Positions 7,676 through 14,162 of a DNA stretch of 16,836 nucleotides are shown here, piece after piece. How positions within the stretch are numbered: position 1 is the stretch's first letter; every line of letters begins with the position of its first letter. The notes below the pieces were generated by a model, which saw only the letters and a list, made by a program, of their open reading frames with translations, ran no database searches and was not told where the DNA came from. The position numbers and the translations under genes were made by a program. This DNA comes from Betaproteobacteria bacterium. GTDB taxonomy: Bacteria > Pseudomonadota > Gammaproteobacteria > Burkholderiales > SG8-39. Location of the stretch: assembly GCA_009693345.1 (NCBI GenBank), contig SHXL01000043.1:1-16836 (forward strand). Direction: 5' to 3'.

Positions 7676-7681
7676 TAGAAT
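7676..7681 (+). promoter_or_regulatory. -10 element for the short peptide/xerD transcript
   Basis: TAGAAT lies 8 nt before the ATG at 7690, so a transcript would start at or next to that codon. No convincing -35 hexamer is seen at 16-18 nt spacing. It also overlaps the upstream region of the divergent hydrolase gene. Confidence 0.45.
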
Positions 7682-7689
7682 CCACCATT

Positions 7690-7743
7690 ATGAAGAAAAA
7701 ACTCGGCGAACTGTTGGCAAAAATCGAGAAGCTGGCGGCGTGA
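7690..7743 (+). CDS. 17-residue peptide overlapping the xerD start
   Basis: ATG 7690 opens a 17-codon frame, MKKKLGELLAKIEKLAA, ending at TGA 7741-7743. This stop shares bases with the GTG (7740-7742) that starts xerD, a GTGA overlap typical of translational coupling. The peptide is basic and amphipathic, with hydrophobic residues L5, L8, L9, I12 and L15 in a helical spacing. The frame lies just behind a -10 element and has no Shine-Dalgarno sequence. I do not recognise a family. It may be a leader that loads ribosomes for xerD rather than a protein with its own function. Confidence 0.45.
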   Translation: MKKKLGELLAKIEKLAA

Positions 7744-8621
7744 GTTCCGGCGACGCGGCCAATCTGGACGCGTTCGCCGACGCCCTGTGGCTGGAGGACG
7801 GGCTGTCGAAGAACACGCTCGCCTCGTACCGGCGCGACCTGGAGCAGTTCGCATCGTTCCTGAAGAAAACCCCGCTCGAAGAAGCGCGTGAAGAAGATCT
7901 TTTCGGTTTTCTGGCATCAAGAAAGGGAAGGGCATCGAGCGCCGCGCGCATGCTCTCCAGCCTCAAGCGCTTTTACGGCTGGTGCCTGCGCGAGCGCAAG
8001 ATCAAGGCCGACCCGACGCTCAAGCTCGATCCGCCCAAACGCGTGCCGCGTTTTGCGAAAGTTCTGTCGGAAGCCGACGTCGAAGCGTTGCTCGCCGCGC
8101 CGGACGTCAATACGACGCTCGGTATGCGGGACAGAACGATGCTGGAGGTGCTCTATGCAGCTGGTTTGCGGGTTTCTGAATTGATATCTTTGAAAGTCTT
8201 CGAAATCGATGTCGGTGCAGGTGTTGTGCGCGTTCTTGGAAAAGGATCAAAAGTCCGCCTGGTGCCGCTGGGCGAGGAGGCGGTCGAATGGGTGCGCCGT
8301 TACAACAAAGATTTCAGGTCTTCCTTGCTGAAGAAAAAATCCTCCGATCATCTGTTCGTCACCGCGCGCGGTGCCGCCATGACCCGGCAGGCGTTCTGGC
8401 AGAACATCAAGCGCCACGGCGCGCGCGCGGTTCCCGGCAAGCACTTCTCTCCGCACGTGCTGCGCCACGCTTTCGCCACGCACCTGATCAACCATGGCGC
8501 GGACCTGCGCGTGGTGCAGATGCTGCTCGGGCACGCTGATATCTCGACGACGCAGATTTACACGCACGTCGCCCGCGAGCGGATGAAGCTGCTGCACGCG
8601 AAGCATCATCCACGGAGTTGA
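7740..8621 (+). CDS. xerD: Tyrosine recombinase XerD
   Basis: Site-specific tyrosine recombinase that, with XerC, resolves chromosome dimers at dif next to the division septum. The product is 293 residues, normal for XerD. The N-terminal SAM-like DNA-binding domain spans about residues 5-90 and the catalytic domain 105-290. All six active-site residues are present: R144 (AAGLRVSEL), K168 (VLGKGSK), H239 and R242 (HVLRHAFATHL), H265 (LLGHADIST) and Y274 (TTQIYTH). The GADLRVVQMLLGH...STTQIYTHV block is closer to XerD than to XerC. GTG 7740 is used as the start since it gives the family N-terminus and overlaps the preceding short frame; an independent Shine-Dalgarno is not apparent. It converges on the hepT remnant, 15 nt away. 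Confidence 0.95.
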   Translation: MSSGDAANLDAFADALWLEDGLSKNTLASYRRDLEQFASFLKKTPLEEAREEDLFGFLASRKGRASSAARMLSSLKRFYGWCLRERKIKADPTLKLDPPKRVPRFAKVLSEADVEALLAAPDVNTTLGMRDRTMLEVLYAAGLRVSELISLKVFEIDVGAGVVRVLGKGSKVRLVPLGEEAVEWVRRYNKDFRSSLLKKKSSDHLFVTARGAAMTRQAFWQNIKRHGARAVPGKHFSPHVLRHAFATHLINHGADLRVVQMLLGHADISTTQIYTHVARERMKLLHAKHHPRS

Positions 8622-8636
8622 TCGCCATTTCCGCTC

Positions 8637-8956
8637 TCAGCGGCGTTGTCTTTCTTTTGTACGGGTTCGTCTGCGTGGCGCGGCCGCGGGGGCAACGGCC
8701 TTGCCCGCGGCGATCGCGCGCAAGTCTTTCTCCAGTGCCGGAAGATCGCGCTGCACGACCTGCCACACGGTTTCGAGGTTGACCGTCAGGTAGCCGTGAA
8801 TCAGGCGGTGCCGCATGCCGGCGATGTCGCGCCAGGGGATCGCGGCGTGGCGAGGAACGCGGCGCGGCCCTTGCGCCCGACGTAACGCCGGATTCGGGTG
8901 ATCGCTTCCAGCATGTGCCCGGCGTAGGCCGGGTCGCGCGAGCCAGGCTCCGTCAC
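8637..8956 (-). pseudogene. hepT: hepT-like toxin remnant with internal deletion and frameshift
   Basis: Remains of a HEPT-domain (DUF86) toxin, partner of the nucleotidyltransferase gene just upstream. From GTG 8956 the first ~40 residues read as a normal HepT start (RDPAYAGHMLEAITRIRRYVGRKGRAAFLATP when read in two parts), but that frame then ends at TGA 8801-8803. The C-terminal half is in another frame: IPWRDIAGMRHRLIHGYL, then VNLETVWQVVQRDLPALEKDL and a basic tail, ending at 8637. The usual central segment of about 35-40 residues (the QDAV...EIIGEAA region) is absent. The RX4HXY motif (RHRLIHGY), the RNase and AMP-acceptor site of HepT, survives in the second part but out of frame with the start. 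The gene lies 10 nt after the antitoxin stop. Confidence 0.8.
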
Positions 8957-8966
8957 TGCGGTCCCG

Positions 8967-9551
8967 TCACAGCGGCACCGCCTCGGCGAGCGCCGCCCGG
9001 CGCCAACCCTCCGGCAGGTCGCCGATCGTGACCAGATCAACTCTTGCGCCCAGCGCCTCTTCGACCGCGCGCTGCGCCTTGGCCAGGTCGAGCAGCGAGG
9101 TGCGGGGAGCCGCGCTCACCAGCAGATCGAGGTCGCTCGCCGCCGTGTCGCTGCCGCGCGCCACGGAGCCGAAGACGCGCGGCCTGGAAAGCCCGTGCCG
9201 CGCGAGGGCCTTCAGCACGGCACCGCGACGCGCGATGAGCGCCGCGGAGGGACGCACCGGATTGCGCCGCGGCATCGGTTGCGCCGAGGTCCCGGCAAGT
9301 GCCTGGAGCGCCGCGTAGCAGGGACTGGATTCGTCCGCGGCGATCAGCCGCTGGTTGCCGGCGCGCCGCTCGCGCACAAGGCCCGCCCTAAGGAGGCAGT
9401 CAACCTCGCGCCGGATGGCGCCCGAGCCGCCGCCCGAGCGGCGCACCAGCGCGCCCACGCTGTGCTCTTCCGGCGCGGCGAACAGCAGCGCCAGCAGACG
9501 CCGCTGCGTCCTGGTGAAAAGCGCGTCCAACGGGGCGAGGGCGGTGAGCAT
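8967..9551 (-). CDS. Winged-helix / MNT-type nucleotidyltransferase (MntA-like antitoxin)
   Basis: A 194-residue two-domain protein. Residues about 12-85 form a winged helix-turn-helix (TRTQRRLLALLF, then AIRREVDCLLRAGLVRERRAGNQRL). Residues about 105-194 form a minimal nucleotidyltransferase with GSVARGSDTAASDLDLL, i.e. GSX10DXD (G128, S129, D140, D142). In MNT/HEPT toxin-antitoxin systems this enzyme AMPylates the tyrosine of HepT's RX4HXY motif and neutralises it. The catalytic motif is intact here although the toxin gene next to it is broken. The winged helix may make it a repressor of its own promoter. The start at 9551 is only 6 nt from a TATAAT box, with no room for a Shine-Dalgarno sequence. 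It could now be an orphan regulator or a decaying remnant. Confidence 0.85.
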   Translation of the reverse strand: MLTALAPLDALFTRTQRRLLALLFAAPEEHSVGALVRRSGGGSGAIRREVDCLLRAGLVRERRAGNQRLIAADESSPCYAALQALAGTSAQPMPRRNPVRPSAALIARRGAVLKALARHGLSRPRVFGSVARGSDTAASDLDLLVSAAPRTSLLDLAKAQRAVEEALGARVDLVTIGDLPEGWRRAALAEAVPL

Positions 9552-9557
9552 GGAGGC

Positions 9558-9597
9558 ATTATATGCCCAAAATGGGACGGTTTAAGCCCAATAAGGG
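9558..9597 (-). promoter_or_regulatory. mntA promoter with two operator-like repeats
   Basis: On the minus strand a consensus TATAAT is at 9563-9558. Upstream of it are two near-identical sites read on the plus strand, GCCCAAAATGGGAC (9565-9578) and GCCCAATAAGGGAT (9586-9599), sharing CCCAAnAnGGG. Their centres are 21 bp apart, two helical turns, so proteins bound to both would sit on one face of the DNA. The first covers the spacer and the second the region around and upstream of -35. They are good candidates for binding by the winged-helix protein encoded downstream. A GATAAT (9597-9602) on the plus strand could serve ybaK. Confidence 0.5.
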
Positions 9598-9607
9598 ATA
9601 ATAAATG

Positions 9608-9626
9608 AATAGGGTCAGAGTCAATT
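9608..9626 (+). repeat. GGGTCAGAGTC motif, possible REP/insertion-element border remnant
   Basis: AATAGGGTCAGAGTCAATT lies in the short gap before the ybaK-type gene. From memory, similar GGGTCAGAGTC strings occur in betaproteobacterial genomes near IS200-type/REP-associated transposases. Only one copy is in the window and no transposase is present, so the assignment is weak. Confidence 0.25.
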
Positions 9627-9645
9627 CAGCATTCGGGCGCGACAA

Positions 9646-10119
9646 ATGGCTGATACGCCGGCAACTGTTTATCTGAAAGCTCAGCAGGTTGTTTTTACCG
9701 AGCATGAGTATGAATACGTAGAACGCGGTGGCACGGGCGTCTCCGCCGAATCGCTCGGCGTGCCGGAACACGCGGTGGTGAAAACGCTGGTGATGCAGGA
9801 CGAGGCGGCGAAGCCGCTCATCGTCCTGATGCACGGCGACCGGAAAGTCTCGACCAAGAACCTTGCGCGGCAGGCGGGCCGCAAACGCATTGAGCCCTGC
9901 AAGCCCGAAGTAGCCCAGCGCCACACGGCCTATCAGGTGGGCGGCACGTCGCCTTTCGGCACGAAGAAGCGCATGCCGATATACATGGAGCGTTCGATAA
10001 TCGAACTGCCGAAGATCTACATCAACGGCGGGAGGCGGGGGTTTCTCGTCGGACTCGCGCCCGGGGAGATTGTGCGCACCCTGGTGCCCGTGCTGGTGAC
10101 GGTGGCGCTGGACGGCTGA
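9646..10119 (+). CDS. ybaK: Cys-tRNA(Pro)/Cys-tRNA(Cys) deacylase, YbaK/EbsC family
   Basis: Trans-editing enzyme that removes cysteine wrongly attached to tRNA(Pro), acting with prolyl-tRNA synthetase in the cytosol. The product is 157 residues, as expected. The family lysine needed for activity is K46 in AVVKTLVM. The C-terminal YQVGGTSPFGTKKRMPIYME block and the IYINGGRRGFLVGLAPGEIV block are diagnostic for YbaK rather than for other editing-domain proteins. ATG 9646 gives the normal N-terminus; no Shine-Dalgarno sequence is visible before it. It diverges from the nucleotidyltransferase gene and converges with the oxidoreductase, with 6 nt between the stop codons. Confidence 0.94.
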   Translation: MADTPATVYLKAQQVVFTEHEYEYVERGGTGVSAESLGVPEHAVVKTLVMQDEAAKPLIVLMHGDRKVSTKNLARQAGRKRIEPCKPEVAQRHTAYQVGGTSPFGTKKRMPIYMERSIIELPKIYINGGRRGFLVGLAPGEIVRTLVPVLVTVALDG

Positions 10120-10125
10120 GCGCGA

Positions 10126-11010
10126 TTATTTCCCCATCACCTTGCGAATGGCGTCGATCAGTTCGGCACGATTTTCTGTTTTCCGGCCGGCGAGCCGTTC
10201 CTTCACGCCGAGATCGGCGACCCATTGCTGGCGCGCGGCGGTGGCGGCGGCCATGAGGGGCTCCATGCCTATGCCTTTCAGCGTCTCGGCAACTTCGCGC
10301 ATTTCGGAAGCCCGGCGCTTGCCGTGGCTGACGACGCGCTCGATCATGTAGCCGGAGAGCTTTTCCCAGTCCAGCGACGGAAAGGTTTCTTGCAGCGAGG
10401 CAAGCACGCGCTCCTCCACCCTGTATTCGCTCGCCGCGACCATGGATTCGACCACCAGCGCCTCCATGCCCTTGATCATGATCGAGCGGAACATCTTGAT
10501 CGCGGAGGCCTGGCCGACTTCAGCGGAGACGAACTCCATCTTCATGCCGAGCGCGCGCGCCCTCGGCAGCAGCGCCTCGGCGCCCGGCCCGCCGACCAGG
10601 CAGGGCACTTTGTGGTCGTAGGGCGCCACCGGCGCCATCACCGCGATGTCCACGTAGGCCGCGCCCGTAGGCGCCACCAGCGACGCGGCCTCGATCTTGC
10701 GTTGCGGCGACACCGAATTGATATCGAGGAACAACTGTCCCATGCGCAGGCCGGTCAGGCACGATTTCGCAGCCGCCAGGCTCGAACTGGCCGTCACCGC
10801 GAGAAAAACGATGTCCGCCTCCGCGACGGCGTCGACGTGGTCTCGCGCAACGGCGATACCCAGAGATTCGGCAGCCTTCCTCAGCCGGCCCTGGTTGGCG
10901 GAATCATCGAACAGGATGTCGTAGGCGCGGAGCTGCGCGCCCTGCGCGAGCAGGCCGCGGCCGATGGTCTGGCCGGCTTCGCCCAGGCCGATGAACGCGA
11001 TGCGTTCCAT
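10126..11010 (-). CDS. NAD(P)-dependent oxidoreductase, 6-phosphogluconate dehydrogenase-like with DUF1932
   Basis: Beta-hydroxyacid dehydrogenase superfamily member of 294 residues. The N-terminal Rossmann domain begins with IAFIGLGEAG and contains VFLAVTASSS and LFLDINSVSP, the latter matching the substrate-binding loop of the superfamily. Near residue 170, GQASAIKMFRSIMIKGMEAL carries the position of the catalytic lysine. The C-terminal helical domain (SLDWEKLSGYMIERVVSHGKRRASEMREVAETLKGIGMEP) is the DUF1932 type. Proteins of this kind often sit next to uptake receptors and metabolise hydroxy acids, but the substrate is unknown. ATG 11010 begins the Rossmann fold directly and lies 10 nt from a TAGAAT box. 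It diverges from the Bug receptor gene. Confidence 0.88.
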   Translation of the reverse strand: MERIAFIGLGEAGQTIGRGLLAQGAQLRAYDILFDDSANQGRLRKAAESLGIAVARDHVDAVAEADIVFLAVTASSSLAAAKSCLTGLRMGQLFLDINSVSPQRKIEAASLVAPTGAAYVDIAVMAPVAPYDHKVPCLVGGPGAEALLPRARALGMKMEFVSAEVGQASAIKMFRSIMIKGMEALVVESMVAASEYRVEERVLASLQETFPSLDWEKLSGYMIERVVSHGKRRASEMREVAETLKGIGMEPLMAAATAARQQWVADLGVKERLAGRKTENRAELIDAIRKVMGK

Positions 11011-11020
11011 GATGTGCGCA

Positions 11021-11026
11021 ATTCTA
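11021..11026 (-). promoter_or_regulatory. -10 element for the DUF1932 oxidoreductase
   Basis: On the minus strand TAGAAT (11026-11021) is 10 nt before the start codon at 11010. No good -35 was found at normal spacing. It lies directly beside the -35 of the divergent receptor gene, so the two promoters probably compete or share regulation. Confidence 0.45.
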
Positions 11027-11027
11027 T

Positions 11028-11056
11028 TTGATGCCGCGGGCGAGTTTGCGTAGAGT
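11028..11056 (+). promoter_or_regulatory. Promoter of the Bug receptor gene
   Basis: TTGATG (11028-11033), a 17-nt spacer, and TAGAGT (11051-11056) form a good sigma-70 promoter. The expected transcription start falls at about 11063, next to the ATG at 11064, so the mRNA would have almost no leader. Confidence 0.6.
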
Positions 11057-11063
11057 GCACGGG

Positions 11064-12044
11064 ATGAAAAATCCCGAACGTCGTTGCCTGTTGCAGGCGC
11101 TGGGCTCGGCCCTGGCGCTGTCCCCGTTTGCCGTGTTCGCGGCGTTTCCCGAGCGCGCGATCCGCCTGATCGTGCCCTTTGCGCCCGGCGGCAATGCCGA
11201 CATCGTGGCGCGCCTGGTCGGCGCCGGCATGGCCGAGGAGCTCGGCCAGCCGGTGGTGGTGGAGAACCGCGCCGGCGCGGGCGGCAGCATCGGAGCGGAG
11301 CAGGTCGCGCACGCCGCGGCCGACGGCTACACCCTGCTGTCGGGATCCAATGGCCCGCTGACGGTCAACCCCTTCGTGCAGGCGAAGCTCGGCTACAACC
11401 CGCTCAAGGATTTCGCGCCGGTCGGATTGACGAGCATCGTGCCGCATGCGCTCGTCGTGAACGCCGCGCTGCCCGCGAAGACGTTGCCGGAGTTGATCGC
11501 GCTATCAAAACAACAGCAGGTCGGCGTCGGCACTTCCGGCATCGGTAGCGCGACGCACCTGACGCTGGAGCGCTTCAACGCGCAGACCGGCGCGAAGCTG
11601 CTGCACGTTCCCTATAAGGGCGGCGGTTCGTTGCTGCCCGACTTGCTCGCTGGCACCATCCAGGGTGCGATGACGGAATTCTCCAGCGCCCTGCCGCACC
11701 ATCGCGGCGGCAAGGCGCGCTTCGTCGCGATTGCTGCCGCGAAGCGTTCCGCGCTGGCGGGCGAGGTGCCGACGATGATCGAGGGCGGCGTCAAGGACTT
11801 CACCGCGGGAAGCTACATCGGCGTGCTCGCACCGGCAGGCGTGCCCGCCGAGGTGATGGCGCGGCTGCAGGCAGCACTGGCCACGGCGCTCAATTCGTCC
11901 AAGACGCTCGAGCGATTCCGCGAATTGGGCGTGGAAGTGGCGTCGCCGGAGCAGATGACCCCGGCAGGCTTCGGCGCCTTCATCCGCCAGGATTTCGAGC
12001 GCTCGCGCGAGGCGGCGCAGCTCGCCGGGCTGAAGAAGGAATGA
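11064..12044 (+). CDS. Tripartite tricarboxylate transporter (Bug) solute-binding receptor
   Basis: Periplasmic receptor of the Bug/TctC family, 326 residues, complete. It starts with a signal sequence (MKNPERRCLLQALGSALALSPFAVFA, likely cleaved after the second AFA-type site). The family fingerprints follow: RAIRLIVPFAPGGNADIVARLV, GQPVVVENRAGAGGSIGAE, ADGYTLL, GVGTSGIGSATHLTLE, VPYKGGGSLLPDLLAG, and the C-terminal GVLAPAGVPAEVMARL. No TctA or TctB membrane genes are adjacent, as is common for the many orphan Bug receptors of Burkholderiales. ATG 11064 is chosen since the signal peptide begins there and a promoter ends 7 nt before it; an upstream in-frame ATG at 11028 would lie inside that promoter. 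The ligand is unknown, probably a carboxylate. Confidence 0.93.
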   Translation: MKNPERRCLLQALGSALALSPFAVFAAFPERAIRLIVPFAPGGNADIVARLVGAGMAEELGQPVVVENRAGAGGSIGAEQVAHAAADGYTLLSGSNGPLTVNPFVQAKLGYNPLKDFAPVGLTSIVPHALVVNAALPAKTLPELIALSKQQQVGVGTSGIGSATHLTLERFNAQTGAKLLHVPYKGGGSLLPDLLAGTIQGAMTEFSSALPHHRGGKARFVAIAAAKRSALAGEVPTMIEGGVKDFTAGSYIGVLAPAGVPAEVMARLQAALATALNSSKTLERFRELGVEVASPEQMTPAGFGAFIRQDFERSREAAQLAGLKKE

Positions 12045-12056
12045 GATTCGTGTTCT

Positions 12057-12089
12057 AGGTACAGGGGAACCCACGTTCCCCCGTGACCT
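12057..12089. terminator. Hairpin between convergent receptor and folB genes
   Basis: GGGGAAC (12064-12070) pairs with GTTCCCC (12075-12081) across CCAC, extended outward imperfectly by AGGTAC / GTGACCT. No T-tract follows on either strand, so it is not a typical intrinsic terminator, but its position between two converging genes suggests an end-of-transcript structure serving both. Confidence 0.4.
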
Positions 12090-12093
12090 CCTC

Positions 12094-12444
12094 CTAGCGC
12101 CGCCGCTCGATCGACACGCCGACGAACTTGGCGTTCGGCAGGATGCCGATCTTGGCGGCGCTGACCTTCACCCACGGGGCCCTGAAGTCGTCGATCAGCA
12201 ACCTGGCGATGCGGTCGGCGAAGGTCTCCACCAGGCGGAAGTGGCCGGTTCCGGCGAGCGCCTTGATCCTGAGGGCGACCTGTTCGTAGTCGATGGTGTC
12301 GGCAATCTTGTCGGTGGCGAAGACGGTGGTGCCCGGCAGGCCGATATCGAGATCGATGGAAACAACCTGGGCGACGTGCCGCTCGCGCTTGTGGATGCCG
12401 ATCAGCACTTCGACCCTCAGGTCGCGAATTAGGATGGTGTCCAT
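12094..12444 (-). CDS. folB: Dihydroneopterin aldolase FolB
   Basis: Converts 7,8-dihydroneopterin to 6-hydroxymethyl-7,8-dihydropterin and glycolaldehyde in folate synthesis; cytosolic, an oligomer. The product is 116 residues, the usual size. Visible features are the N-terminal IRDLRVEVLIGIHKRERHVAQVV, the active-site tyrosine region TIDYEQVALRI, the glutamate in LVETFADRIARLL, and the C-terminal lysine region KIGILPNAKFVGVSIER. ATG 12444 lies 8 nt after a TATAAT on the minus strand. It is divergent from plsY, an arrangement common in betaproteobacteria. Confidence 0.95.
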   Translation of the reverse strand: MDTILIRDLRVEVLIGIHKRERHVAQVVSIDLDIGLPGTTVFATDKIADTIDYEQVALRIKALAGTGHFRLVETFADRIARLLIDDFRAPWVKVSAAKIGILPNAKFVGVSIERRR

Positions 12445-12452
12445 GACGGCAG

Positions 12453-12462
12453 ATTATAGAAT
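12453..12462. promoter_or_regulatory. Overlapping divergent -10 elements for folB and plsY
   Basis: The ten bases ATTATAGAAT hold both -10 boxes. On the plus strand TATAGA/TAGAAT (12455-12462) ends 9 nt before the plsY ATG. On the minus strand TATAAT (12458-12453) ends 8 nt before the folB ATG. The two start codons are only 27 bp apart. RNA polymerase cannot bind both at once, so the genes should be transcribed in alternation. Neither -35 is strong. Confidence 0.5.
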
Positions 12463-12471
12463 CCAAGGCTT

Positions 12472-13131
12472 ATGCAGACGGTCCTGATTGAAACGGTTGC
12501 AATTGCGCTGGCCGCGTACGTGCTCGGCTCGGTGTCCTTCGCCGTCTTCATCAGCAGGGCCATGGGATTGCCCGATCCGCGCAGCTACGGCTCGAGCAAC
12601 CCCGGCGCCACCAATGTGCTGCGCACCGGCAACAAGCTCGCTGCCGCCCTGACGCTCATCGGCGATGCGGGAAAGGGGGCGCTGGCCGTGGGCCTGACGG
12701 TGCTCTACACCGGCGAGAGCCCGATAGCGGGATTCGACGCGCCGCTCGCCGGCGCGATGGCGTTCCTCGGCCATCTCTATCCAGTGTTTCACGGCTTCAG
12801 GGGCGGCAAGGGGGTCGCGACCGCCGCCGGAGTCCTGCTTGCGCTGAATTCGTATCTGGGACTGGGTACGCTGGCCACCTTTGGCATCATCGTGCTTTTC
12901 TTTCGCATGATTTCCCTTGCCTCCATCCTGGCGGCGGTTTTCGCCATATTCTGGGCCTGGTCCCTGTTCGGCTTGGCGCCAATCACCCCGATGGTCGCCG
13001 CGATCGCGCTGCTGCTCGTCTGGCGCCACCGCGAAAATGTCCTGCGCATCGCGCGCGGGACCGAACCGCGCCTCGGACAGAAAAAACATGAAGCCTGCGC
13101 GGCGCGCAGAAAGCGCGAGAAAGCTAGCTGA
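12472..13131 (+). CDS. plsY: Glycerol-3-phosphate acyltransferase PlsY
   Basis: Integral membrane enzyme that transfers the acyl group from acyl-phosphate to glycerol-3-phosphate, the first step of phospholipid synthesis (with PlsX and PlsC). The product is 219 residues with several hydrophobic segments, and begins with one, as in the family. The three PlsY motif regions are present: SYGSSNPGATNVLRTGNK (residues 38-55), GDAGKGALAV (64-73), and GHLYPVFHGFRGGKGVAT (100-117). The last ~25 residues are basic and variable. ATG 12472 follows the -10 box closely and has no clear Shine-Dalgarno sequence. The 3' end overlaps the convergent tsaD gene by 8 nt. Confidence 0.95.
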   Translation: MQTVLIETVAIALAAYVLGSVSFAVFISRAMGLPDPRSYGSSNPGATNVLRTGNKLAAALTLIGDAGKGALAVGLTVLYTGESPIAGFDAPLAGAMAFLGHLYPVFHGFRGGKGVATAAGVLLALNSYLGLGTLATFGIIVLFFRMISLASILAAVFAIFWAWSLFGLAPITPMVAAIALLLVWRHRENVLRIARGTEPRLGQKKHEACAARRKREKAS

Positions 13132-14137
13132 GAGTCGCAAGATCCCAGCGCGGCCGCACACTGAACGCGTGCCCTGTCGCTGGAATCGTATTTCCGGCTT
13201 GCAGACGAAGCGCGCCGGCAAAGGCGATCATGGCGCCGTTGTCGGTGCACAGCTCCGGCTCGGGGTAGAAGACGTCGAAGCCGGTTGCGGCTGCCTTGGC
13301 ATCCAGCGCGGCGCGCAACTGCTTGTTGGCGCCGACGCCGCCGGCGACGACGAGCTGCGTCAGCCCGGTCTTCTCCATCGCGAGGCTGCATTTCGCCACC
13401 AGCACTTCCACCACTGCATCGACGAACTCGCGCGCCAGGTCCTTCTTTTCCGGTTGAATTTCTTTCTTCATTAACGTCAAGACAGCGGTCTTCAGGCCGG
13501 AAAAACTGAATTCCAGATCTCCGCTCGTGATCATCGGTCGTGGCAGGCGGTAGCGTTTGGGCTTGCCGGATTCCGCGAGCCTGGAAAGCGCGGGACCGCC
13601 CGGATAGCCCAGGCCGAGCAGCTGCGCCGTCTTGTCGAAGGCCTCGCCCGCCGCGTCGTCCTGGGTTTCGCCCAGCAGTTCGTAGCGGCCCACCTGCTGC
13701 ACGCGCATTAGCTGCGTGTGGCCGCCGGACACCAGCAGCGCGACGAACGGAAATTGCGGCGCGCGGGTCGAGAGCAACGGCGACAGGAGATGGCCTTCCA
13801 GGTGGTGAATGCCGATCGCGGGAACCGCAAGCGCCTGGGCAAGGCTGCGCGCAAACGCCGCGCCGGCGAGCAGCGCGCCGGCCAGGCCCGGACCTTCGGT
13901 ATAGGCGACGGCGCCGATGTCCGCGATCCTGCGCCCGCCGCGCTCGAGGACCTGCCGGCTGAGGGGCACGAGGCGCCGCAAATGGTCGCGGGAGGCAAGT
14001 TCGGGCACGACGCCGCCGTAAGCCTCGTGCATCGCGGTTTGGGAGTACACCGCGTGGGCGAGCAACTGCCTGGCATCGGCGTCGTAGAGCGCCAGCCCGG
14101 TTTCGTCGCACGAGGTTTCAATGCCAAGGATCAGCAT
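13124..14137 (-). CDS. tsaD: tRNA N6-threonylcarbamoyladenosine synthase subunit TsaD
   Basis: Catalytic subunit that, with TsaB and TsaE, moves threonylcarbamoyl from TsaC-made threonylcarbamoyl-AMP onto A37 of ANN-decoding tRNAs. The product is 337 residues, standard for the family. It starts MLILGIETSCDETG. The metal-binding histidines are in HHLEGH, followed by the SGGHTQLMRV nucleotide loop, DDAAGEAFDKTAQLLGLGYPGGP, the VVAGGVGANKQLR block and CTDNGAMIAFAG. The start at 14137 is fixed by this N-terminus; a much longer open frame upstream is antisense to rpsU. It is divergent from rpsU, with 69 nt between start codons, an order conserved in many proteobacteria. Confidence 0.96.
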   Translation of the reverse strand: MLILGIETSCDETGLALYDADARQLLAHAVYSQTAMHEAYGGVVPELASRDHLRRLVPLSRQVLERGGRRIADIGAVAYTEGPGLAGALLAGAAFARSLAQALAVPAIGIHHLEGHLLSPLLSTRAPQFPFVALLVSGGHTQLMRVQQVGRYELLGETQDDAAGEAFDKTAQLLGLGYPGGPALSRLAESGKPKRYRLPRPMITSGDLEFSFSGLKTAVLTLMKKEIQPEKKDLAREFVDAVVEVLVAKCSLAMEKTGLTQLVVAGGVGANKQLRAALDAKAAATGFDVFYPEPELCTDNGAMIAFAGALRLQAGNTIPATGHAFSVRPRWDLATLS

Positions 14138-14162
14138 GGGTGGCCGATTGTCGCCTGGATTC

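Noticed and set aside
9566..9597. CCC(A/T)-rich GGG sites as MADS-type CArG boxes
   Set aside because: The resemblance is superficial; such factors are eukaryotic. The sites are better treated as bacterial operator candidates.
9195..9608. Plus-strand 137-codon frame opposite the nucleotidyltransferase
   Set aside because: No recognisable domain, and the opposite strand has clear winged-helix and GSX10DXD motifs.
12789..14111. Minus-strand open frame of 440 codons across plsY and tsaD
   Set aside because: It is an out-of-frame shadow of tsaD running antisense to plsY; the composition is low-complexity arginine/alanine and both real genes are unmistakable.
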